Origin: Serripes groenlandicus | Taxonomy: Eukaryota > Mollusca > Bivalvia > Cardiida > Cardiidae | Direction: 5' to 3' | Assembly: GCA_031761405.1 (NCBI GenBank) | Contig: JASEVX010000010.1 | Span: forward strand, 35,254,753 to 35,318,752 | DNA: 64,000 nucleotides | Shown: positions 55,766-64,000 of the stretch, in pieces | How positions within the stretch are numbered: position 1 is the stretch's first letter | Layout: each line of letters starts with the position of its first letter | The notes under the pieces: model-generated | Told to the model about the DNA's origin: nothing | Database searches by the model: none | Seen by the model: the letters and a program-made list of their open reading frames with translations, nothing else | Program-made: the position numbers and the translations under genes

Positions 55766-55900
55766 TTCAACAATATTCCATTCACGGCGGCTAATTCACC
55801 TATCGTGTTCCCTTGTTTTATCTAACCAGTAATTCATACAACATTTTTCTAGTCAACTGGCTTCCTTCCCACATAGTTTAGTTTAGCCCCTTGCTAATCT
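55766..55900 (-). mobile_element. SINE 3'-part fragment
   Basis: TTCAACAATATTCCATTCAC, GGCGGCTAATTCACC, then CAACTGGCTTCCTTCCCACA, is the reverse complement of the SINE 3' domain and body. No head. Confidence 0.75.
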
Positions 55901-57265
55901 GACGTGCGTTGTAAAACAAAGTTTTGTATTTGAAAGAAAAAGTATATCTGCATTGTTTCCCAGAACGTTTTACGATAACTTATATCAGGAAGGTGTTCAA
56001 TAGACACTAGCCTGTATCATTATTCATGACTAACACTTCTATTGAGCCAAAAGATGTGGACTCTCACGACAAAAACCCGAGCAATTTTGAGTTTAAAAGA
56101 TACAAGTTCTGGTGCAAGTGTCTCTCGTACGAAGGGTTGTTAAGATCTATTAAAGTTAAACGGAGGGAAACAGTTAGCAATTCTTTTCTTAAGAAGGACC
56201 CTTATCTGCGGTATAATGTCATGTTTTACCTTTTGTCCTGTGTATGATGTCTACACAATCAAAGTGTCAATTACTGCTTTAAAATGTGGTAAAGTATTTG
56301 AACCGGTCTATATTTCGACACACTTTATACTCGTTAATAAATAAATATAGTTTATTTTGACTTAAATTTAATAATAGTTGTTTGTTTCGCGTAACAGTAA
56401 ATAGCACACATGACGTTACACATTTAAAAAAACATATGCTGAAGTATTCTTTCTTTGAATGTGCCCTGTTTGAGATGTCTCTCCTTGCGACGCGTATTTA
56501 CCATGTCTTCTCAAGTTTTAATCTTTTGTTCGTAAAATAGTCGATAACGTATTCGAATATTTTGAAAAGATAATCTCAACTAGCATATCGCGTATCTAAT
56601 TGAAGTAGTACTCGACACTATCAACCAGATCTGACCTTTGTGCCGATACACATTCAGTATTATGATTTATGTGTTTGTATATCAAATGTAAACTGTGTGC
56701 CATTTACCCACATGTGCTTCGGCAAAAATAATGATTATGTAAGTTCTGTTGAAAATGCATGCACATCATGATAATTTATACACAATTGCTTAAAGGTCAG
56801 ATTCAGGTTAATGATACCAAGTGATATATGAGTGTATTCAAGGTCAATAAGGGATATCCAGATATAATTATTCTTTAACATACTACATATGGAGATCAGA
56901 AAACATTTACCCAATGTATGCTTAGGATAATCCTTACCCTTGATATACACATAACCATACGTCAAACAACTTCTTGATACGTTCCTAGATTCTAAAATTT
57001 AAATTGATGCAAAGTAGGCAAAACATATACATACTACGGTTAAAGATGGACATTTGCTCTTACCATGTATATTGTAAACTGTTCAGAAAAATGATGCGTC
57101 AAAGCCATGAAACACACGGTTATGTGAACAGACCGGCATGAAATTACTGAAATACTGTTGAAAAGGGCTCTCAACGCAAACAATTTTAAACAAAAAACAA
57201 TGTCAAATATGACAGGGTGTTTCTCCAGTGACGTACCTTTCGACACGATATTATATATATATATA
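55901..57265. other. no recognised feature
   Basis: Unique sequence. A 73-codon Lys/Arg-rich ORF at 56026-56247 has no recognised family. Confidence 0.4.
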
Positions 57266-57415
57266 CATAGACAGAGAGACATACATACAAAGAGAGAGGG
57301 GGAAATGAGAAAGTGGAAGAGGGGGAGGGGAGACAGACAGAGAGTGATGGAGAAATACACATATAGATATGAATAAAAACAGATAGGAAGAAAGAAAGAG
57401 ATTGATAGAAAAAGT
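57266..57415. repeat. polypurine GA-rich tract
   Basis: About 150 bp almost without pyrimidine runs on the plus strand (AGAGAGAGGGGGAAATGAGA, AGAGGGGGAGGGGAGACAGA). Could adopt triplex-type structure. Confidence 0.6.
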
Positions 57416-57416
57416 C

Positions 57417-57506
57417 TGTTATATTGTACAAATGTCTTTAGTTGTTTTATATGCTGTAACGGAAATGATATATAAGTGGTTTAATTAGTTGGATTTAAAC
57501 GTTGTT
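57417..57506. repeat. 90-bp duplicated block, copy 2
   Basis: See 55676-55765. Here the block runs directly into a LINE endonuclease fragment. Confidence 0.9.
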
Positions 57507-58143
57507 ACATGATTTCGCAAGTTGGAACAGTAATTATAATAGGCGATTTTAATGCTCATTTGAATGGATCTATGTTTATTAAGCAGATAGATAGTAGAGG
57601 CAATGCTCTTTCGGAGCTGACGTCTATGTTCGATTTGATTAATATCTCTACTTCATCCCTTTGTACTGGGGCAGATACCAGCTATGTTTCTTATGATCAT
57701 CGTAACAAGTCTTTAATTGCTCATATTATCACTTCGGATGAATTAGTTCATTCTATTTATTCTTCTATACGAACTAATTATTTTGGAAAATTACCATGGT
57801 CGAATGTGCAACTTTTTGTCAATATACTGTCTTCTAATCAGAATAAAATTATATTTAGAACTGCCAAGTATTTACGAGATGCATTTAAGCTTCGTAATGA
57901 AAAAACACAGAATGCTATAACAACATGATATACCAGTCAGTTAGGATTATACCACAGAACTACCATATGATCATAAAATGAAATATCAGTATTATCAAAT
58001 TGTCTGTATGTAAATATTGTTTGTATGTTTTGTATGTTTTCCTGTTTCTTTTGCCATATTTGTTCACTGTTAAATATTATTATTGGCCAAAGGCGTGTAA
58101 ATGCTGAATTTGCCGAATAAAATTGAATTGAATTGAATTGAAT
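57507..58143 (+). mobile_element. LINE fragment: endonuclease C-terminal half joined to a 3' tail
   Basis: The frame 57509-57928 contains TVIIIGDFNAHLN, the GDFN motif of the LINE-type apurinic endonuclease, followed by a decayed 'SyvSYDHRNKSLIAHII' region (YDHR in place of a D-H catalytic pair). After the stop the sequence goes straight to GCTGAATTTGCCGAATAAAA and a (TTGAA)n tail at 58118-58143. RT is missing, so the copy is internally deleted as well as 5'-truncated. Confidence 0.75.
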
Positions 58144-58439
58144 CTATTATTTATTGTATTATACTTGACGATGTCTGTTAAATGTGTCTTCTCACCGTCC
58201 GATTGTATTTAAATTACAAAATTATTAATATTCTTATAGTGTCAAAGACAATTTTAATGAGTCAGTAAGGTGGAAAAGGGTGTCCAAAATCGAAGTCTTA
58301 AAATATCAAATAAGTTTAAGTCAATGCCTGAAAAACAGTGTAGATCAATTACCAGTGCATTGTTAATAACATCAGTATAGCCTCAAATGCACATCTTCCG
58401 CGCACGTCCTACAGATCGCATCTTTAGCTCTATTGGTCA

Positions 58440-60800
58440 GTCAGCCTGAAGCAAACCCATGCGTTTATGAGATCTAAGCGCATAGTTTGGGTTCGGGATG
58501 GCAGACCAAGAGGTGACGATTTTGATTCATACAGAGAATACAAAGATGCAAAAATCTGTTTCCGAAAGTTACACAGAAATGTCTTTCTAAAGTACCTACA
58601 ACAAGTCAATAATGACATTGACAATGCGGCAGGTATAGATAGGCATTAGTTATTTTAGAAATAAGTCAAATAGAAGATGAAAACATAACAGAAAACTATT
58701 TCTTAAGAGATTAAATTAGGCGATTTACTCGTTCGTGATCCATTGAAAATTTGTCGTGTATGGGGGTTCGTCACTTTGCAACCCTTTACTCCGATACGGA
58801 GAGTGATTCCTATGACCGGGTGCACTTCGAAAACGTGACGGCATGTGTTAATTGTATTAAGGAAGAGTCGATTTTAGTACATTGGGATCACATAGCACAG
58901 GAGGAAATGTTATCTGCCTTAACTACTTTAAAAAATGGTAACATGTGTGGACTAGACCGGGTTTGCAATGAACACCTCATTCACGGTGTATTAATGTGAA
59001 AAACAGTATGTGACTGTTTTATTTGATTTAATGTATTGTTACATCCCTTAAACAAGGTATGCTTATAACCTTATACAAAGGTGGTGGTAAACCCAGAAAG
59101 GACTCTGGTAGTTATAGGGCAATTACCCTTTCCTCTTCTATTTTAAAGCTATATGAAAATGTTCTTTTCAAACGCCTCCTAAAATCTATAGCTAAACCAT
59201 AACATCCTCTCCAGGGCGGGTTTCAACCAAACATGGGTAGTACTATGACTTCATTCATACTAACAGAAAGTATAAGCTATTGCAAAGAAGCTTACAGTAA
59301 AGTGTTCGCTTTATTTTTAGATGTCTGTCAAACAGTTTATAGAGGTTGGCATGATTGTCTATTCTATACATTACGTGAGTTACAAGTCACCCCAAAGCTG
59401 TTAAAATCTGTTATTTCCATGCGCAATGATATGTACAGTTATGTCATGTATAATGGTATTTATTCTGACTGGTTCCCAGTCATTACAAGATACCAGACAG
59501 GGTGGGGTATGGTCCCTTTTATTATGTCTCTTAAATATTAACTCGTTGATAGAGCAGTTAGAAATCAGTAATTTAGGATTTAAAGTGCTAGGCTCTAGTG
59601 TATGCGCCCCGTCCTTTGCAGACGACTTGACCCTTCTTGCTCTATTGAGCATAGCCTTACCAGAAATGATATTGATTTGTAATAAATATTCTTGTTTATG
59701 GAGATTTCAATACAATCCAAATAAATGCACTTCGTTTGTGAGTAATAGCCTCATACAAGAAACCGAGGATGTTATTCATTGAGGCATTTTATTTAATAAG
59801 TATTCCTCATCATCTGCAATTGTTTAAAATGTAGTTAGGAAATTAAGGGGGACTTTCTATGGATTAATTAAGGAAGGTTTGCACAGAAATGATCTTAGTC
59901 CAATTACTAGTTTCAAAATATACAAATCTATTGTTTTGCCAAGAGCTCTCTTTAGCTGTGAAATGTTACAGTCGCTCTCTGACCGAGACAACTTGAATGT
60001 GGACACGTCACGCGGATTATGCTTAAAACAGATTCAGGGATTCTAAAGTAGATTGAGGACAGATATTGTCCTCGGCCTATTAGGCGTTCTTCCACTGCAG
60101 GCTGAAATTGATAAGAGGAAATTTACCTTCCTTGGTCAATTGTGTCAATTAGAGAGGGACTGTCAACAAAAAAGTATTTCTGCATTTATGTTCATGCAAT
60201 GATGGTCTTAGTAGTACTGGTTATATCTCTGATATTGTCTCTAATTAGCGTAAACATGATTTGTGCATGTCGTGCAAGACTTTTCGATATTTGGCGGGTT
60301 TCCAATTAAAAATGTGTGGTAAAGGATGGTTAACATCACATTAACCAATCAGTGTATTAATTCATGGAACGAGAGAACTTCTTCGCACGAATTCGTACTA
60401 TATATACACATTCAGGAGCAGTTCACCTATATGGTATTTTGCAAAACATAATCCTGGTATGATGTATGCTTGTTTTTCTGTGGCGCAGTTAATTGCGTAC
60501 TCGTCTACTTTTGATACGCGTTGAGATAGGCACGATATAGATTTAAGTGTTACTGAGCATATTTTACTACACCGTAATCGTCTACAATCTTGTAGATCCG
60601 CATTTGAGCGTAGAATACGTCATGAGTTTAAGTTTTTGATCGGTTCTTGTTCTTCGTGCAGACTACCATAAATTCTATCGGACTTTCATTTTGTACTTCC
60701 ACACTGTTTGGAGCTGTTACATTTACGTTCGGTAAGTGGGACAGTTCCCCTCGTGTTTAACGTTGCTGCGCTTCCAATGTGTCGCAAGTTGTTGCACACT
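58440..60800 (+). pseudogene. decayed LINE ORF2 (linker, RT, C-terminal region)
   Basis: Pieces in several frames follow ORF2 order. There is a linker (DSYREYKDAKICFRKLHRN) at 58467-58649 and a pre-RT segment ending NGNMCGLDRVCNEHLIHG at 58751-58999. RT motifs follow: LYKGGGKPRKDSGSYRAITL at about 59080, FLDVCQTVYRGWHD at about 59310, APSFADDLTLLAL at about 59605. Then comes a C-terminal region (RTDIVLGLLGV...DKRKFTFLGQLC) at about 60055-60150. It matches the ORF at 27632-29677 block by block (for example ARTDIVLGM...DKRKLNLFGQLC), so both belong to one clade. Many stops and frameshifts; motif A has QTVY in place of KAFD. Confidence 0.85.
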
Positions 60801-61314
60801 TTTTGCTAGCGACGACGATAACTTCGGCTCAATTAATGTAATTTATGTATGTGGATTGGTGTAAATTTAACCCTTGCCCCCATGTAGACGAATTTCCTTA
60901 TTATGATGACATTCGGACGCATTGTCTAAGCGTTGGAGATTACTTATGTTGGGTAATTTTCCTTATGATCTCTAATTGTATCAACGCTATAAGTACTAAT
61001 TGGGTACAAACATCTCCCTTTATTCTACCGTTCCACAGGACATGTAATTGTTACGACATGACTGTAATAGTGTGTGTTATTCGAAAAGTATCTGAATATT
61101 TCATTTTGAATTTCAAATATGGATCGACATGAGCAAATCTAAAACTAACTAGCGGAACATAAACACTTCTACATTTTAAATATTCATTTTTGTTACTATT
61201 ATTATTATCGTACACAAATTTAGACAGGTTAAAACAAATTGATGAGATTACATTCAGTGTTGGTGATCACATGCTACAGTTTCTCTAACAAATAAGGCTA
61301 TTCCGCCTGATATA
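60801..61314. other. probable LINE tail and flank
   Basis: The 95-codon ORF at 60845-61132 may still be LINE-derived, but I cannot align it with confidence. Confidence 0.35.
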
Positions 61315-61536
61315 TTATTTGACTATTTTTCTATTATATAAATGTACTATATAGCCTGGAACACATATCTCATCGGTTTCATCGGTTTCCGTTTCTTGTA
61401 AACCAATTATAAAAAACTTGCCTAAATATGACAAAAAGTCGGGACACTTAAGGTAAGATACAATACCACAAACATTCAAGGACAATATTTTTGAATCCCT
61501 GTTTGCAGACGAATTTATATAATTTTTAGTTTTCAA
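61315..61536 (-). pseudogene. LINE endonuclease N-terminal fragment, opposite orientation
   Basis: Reads KILSLNVCGIVSYLKCPDFL, then FIIGLQETETDETDEICVPGY. 'lslNvcGi...ffigLQET..de' is the start of the LINE endonuclease domain, with the N and E that bind the metal. Only the first 70 or so residues remain. Orientation is opposite to the ORF2 pseudogene on its left. Confidence 0.8.
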
Positions 61537-61884
61537 TTAGCTTCTGTTCTATTAACTTTTTATTTCATATTTCAAAAACGGGAGCAGTTTAAATTGAGCT
61601 TATCCTAAATTGTTATTAATTAGAGGCGCCTGTTATCAATTACTCTCTACACATTCATACCCAAGAATTTCGATAATCAGTTAAATATCGATAATCCTAT
61701 TTGCCCACGGAAGCAATATATTCGTTAATCTCCGTAAGGTTCAGTGATTTACCGATAATTGATCACACGCTGTGAAGATAATCGTAAAACAATAGTCGTG
61801 TTTGGACAACGAACCAGTACACTAGGTTTAATCTTTATTTGGTTAGAATAATGAAGTTCGTAATTTAGTGTTTTGTTTGTTTGT
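61537..61884. other. no recognised feature
   Basis: CGATAATCAGTTAAATATCG and ATTACCGATAATTGATC form weak local palindromes. Otherwise unique. Confidence 0.4.
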
Positions 61885-62000
61885 TGTATTGTGGTTTTAC
61901 GCCGCTTTCAACATTATTTCAGTTATATCACGGCGACAGTTCACTTATTCATGATCGATCCCTGTGCAAACAAACCAGTAATAAGCGCCACCATGACGTA
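61885..62000 (-). mobile_element. SINE 3'-part fragment, second family
   Basis: TTTTACGCCGCTTTCAACAT, TATTTCAGTTATATCACGGC and GACAGTTCACTTATTCATGA form the antisense of the conserved SINE 3' domain. The body CCTGTGCAAACAAACCAGTA is shared with the scrap at 1865. Confidence 0.65.
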
Positions 62001-62344
62001 ATTTAGTGACACACGCTCCACATAAACTTGAATTTCACATATAAAACACACACATATATTATACAAACATCTGTAGATGAAAATGTATCATCTGAACTAA
62101 TACATTATATAATATTACTATATATATATTCATATGCAAGAAAGAAAAACAGCAAAAAAACTAGTTATATGCATATCCATTATACAAAAAGCGATCTTAC
62201 GAACACTGATGTATAGAAATGAATTAAAAAATGGCTATGCACATAATGATTTATTTCTAAGTTTGAAGCATTGTCTTAAAATGAGATCAGTATATGAAAA
62301 CTACACTTTTAATCAGTTTTGTACAACAAAATAACTACATAATC
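62001..62344. other. no recognised feature
   Basis: AT-rich. Two overlapping Lys-rich ORFs look like chance. Confidence 0.45.
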
Positions 62345-63330
62345 TTCAAACGTTAACCCTTAACCTGCTGTACGCGAGCTGGATCGTGTTGCGAACGAGT
62401 GTATATCAAAATCCCCATGGTTCAAAATTGGCATAGTACTCAAATTCCCCATGGCTTAAATGACAGGGTATTCAAAATCCCTATGATGGGTAGACAAAAT
62501 CTACATGGCAAAAATGACTTGTTATTAAAAGGTGATGAATAGGGGAATTAGTTGAATTAGAAAACCGGACGTGCCAAGATGTTTTGTCTGCTGAACTTCA
62601 TGTATGTAGGAAAGGGAATATTCTTATATGAGCGAAATAAAAGACAAATGAAACAATGAGCAACTTTAATATTTTTAATTGATCAATATGCATTATTTAA
62701 TTTAATTGTGCAGAACTCAAAATTATAGATAATATAGAAAAGGTTTAAAAACTGTTATATCAAATAAATCATAAACTGCACTGCAAACACTGTTTTAGTT
62801 TATTTTAGCCCTTTTTCACATTAACACAACTCCACAAAATCACATTGCACTTCAAACACCGAGTTCATTTTATTCTAATCACATGTCCGCTGCCAGACAG
62901 AAATTCATGAAGAAGTTCATGATTTTTTAAAGTAATTATCATAAAAGATCTTAAGCCATTATGCAATGAAAATAATTAAGTAATCTTATTTTTATCTAAA
63001 GTATAACATCTTAAGCAATTATACAATCAAAATAACAAGCTAATCATCTACATGATTATTAAAAGTAATTATCATACAAGATATTAAGCGATTATGCAAT
63101 CAAAATAATTAACTAAACTAATTTAGGGGTATGATGATTTAAGTGACTGGCTGTGACAAGCAAAATAAACACAGAAATTCACCATGGGAATTTGAATATC
63201 CCATCATTTTGGCCGTGGGGATTTTAAATACCCTGTCAATTTAGACATTGGGATTTTGAGTACTAAGCCTATTTTGAACCATAGCGATTTTGAGCATGGG
63301 GAATTTGAGTGTCTCCCGTTGCGAACAGGT
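62345..63330. mobile_element. roughly 1-kb element with 120-bp imperfect inverted ends
   Basis: The left arm has TTAACCTGCTG, GTTGCGAACGAGTG, AAAATCCCCATGGTTCAAAA, ATAGTACTCAAATTCCCCAT and GACAGGGTATTCAAAATCCC. The right arm has their reverse complements in mirrored order (GGGGATTTTAAATACCCTGTC, GATTTTGAGTACTAAGCCT, TTTTGAACCATAGCGATTTT, CATGGGGAATTTGAGTG, GTTGCGAACAGGTTAGA). A MITE right-end scrap (62575-62612) and a three-unit AATTATCATAAAAGAT repeat (62930-63115) lie between. A lone related fragment lies at 49020-49045. Confidence 0.7.
62930..63115. repeat. three-unit degenerate repeat of about 65 bp
   Basis: (A)AAGTAATTATCATA(A/C)AAGAT, TTAAGC(C/A/G)ATTAT(G/A)CAAT and AAAATAA are repeated near 62930, 63000 and 63062. 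Confidence 0.6.
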
Positions 63331-63702
63331 TAGACCAGACCTGACTATAACCTTTCTGCACGTGACTAAATTAATACTTTAAAATATAATGAATATGAGA
63401 CAAAGTAATTCTTAAAATAGTAGGATACCTGCCTAGTTTATCTGTGGAGTAAAAATAAACCCTTCAAAATGATTATATCATGTTCCCAATTAAAAGGTAA
63501 TTAGGATCCAAAGCAACATTGTTTTGCCCTGATAGCCGTGCAAAAAGCAACATTTCTATTTCAAGTTTACCTTTTTTTTCTAGGATTTTACACGAGGACA
63601 ACATGAAATAGACCAAATTCAATAAACTTAATCATATGTTGTCTTATTATATGTGCATATACTTTGCATGATACTCAAATTAAATGAAGAAACTTGAACT
63701 AT

Positions 63703-63953
63703 TGAGCCGTCCCGCGAGAAAACCAACATTGTGGTCTCTGCGTAAAGTATCGACACGGATAAGCCTTAGCATTTTAACACGGACAGACACTTCTCGCTTT
63801 CTGTTGATTTTCTGTTTCATGAATCATTACTCTATACCTCTATCTCCCTGAGACGGAATGTGTCGGCCTGAATCAGTCTGTGCGGACTGCGAAGGCTGAT
63901 CTGGGTCGATAAATTACGCAGCCATAATGTTGGTTTTCTCGCGGGACGGCTCA
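63703..63953. mobile_element. TGAGCC...GGCTCA MITE, copy 4
   Basis: TGAGCCGTCCCGCGAGAAAA on the left is exactly mirrored by TTTTCTCGCGGGACGGCTCA on the right. At 20 bp of perfect end match it is the best preserved of the four. 251 bp. Confidence 0.9.
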
Positions 63954-64000
63954 ATTAATGTTTCTCGTCATTTCAAATGTACATGAGTTATTATATGTGC

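Overview
The window looks like nuclear DNA of a metazoan, most likely a bivalve mollusc. It is AT-rich, has spliced genes with long introns, and carries mollusc-type repeats: tRNA-derived SINEs with a conserved 3' domain and a (TCAA)n tail, tandem-repeat elements of the 'pearl' type, a Penelope-like element, CR1/Jockey-type LINEs and many palindromic MITEs. No bacterial-style operon, rRNA, tRNA gene or CRISPR array is present. The bivalve assignment rests on repeat architecture remembered from the literature, not on a search.

Genes. The only gene identified with good support is on the minus strand at the left edge. It is an NADPH-dependent FMN reductase-like flavoprotein. Coding exon 1 is at 4934-5054 and exon 2 at 1-190, running off the window. 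They are joined by a 4.7 kb intron with a good donor, a good acceptor and a matching phase. A cluster of CRE-like sites at 5180-5218 lies just upstream. Weaker single-exon candidates are at 7060-7173 (+, CxxC motif), 43017-43211 (+, faintly OTU-like), 36650-36856 (-, stop codon inside AATAAA) and 37624-37752 (+). A possible minus-strand promoter and first exon lies at 55100-55300.

Mobile DNA. 27.4-29.8 kb holds a 5'-truncated LINE with a long intact RT reading frame. 57.5-61.5 kb holds two or three decayed LINE fragments. 45.0-46.0 kb holds a truncated Penelope-like element (thumb, linker, GIY-YIG). 49073-50238 is a Mutator-like element with 25-bp inverted termini, an 8-bp target duplication and a transposase remnant. 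SINEs with perfect 12-13 bp target duplications lie at 5309-5611 and 27076-27379. At least 15 copies or fragments of a TTAA-flanked palindromic MITE (piggyBac-like ends) and four copies of a TGAGCC...GGCTCA MITE are spread throughout. Three separate elements (2027-4131, 4254-4914, 10399-11220) share one plan: inverted ends, tandem core repeats, then a GC-rich short-unit repeat before the 3' end.

Tandem arrays occupy about 11 kb. Periods are 306 bp (2.1-4.0 kb), 86 bp (8.9-9.8 kb), about 160 bp (10.5-11.1 kb), 17 bp with a 69-bp higher-order unit (12.5-14.9 kb), 44 bp (15.3-16.0 kb), a degenerate palindromic AGAGAT field (18.7-19.8 kb), 36 bp (20.2-24.0 kb), 31/46 bp (29.8-30.0 kb), and a GGGGACAC-motif domain with nested duplications (37.7-40.8 kb). 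The 36-bp array is the most intriguing. Its unit is a multiple of three, it is open on both strands, and nearly all common variants fall at third codon positions, which face each other on the two strands. The remaining sequence (about 6.0-7.0, 30-31.4, 35.6-36.6, 51-52.5 and 54-57 kb) is probably intronic or intergenic.
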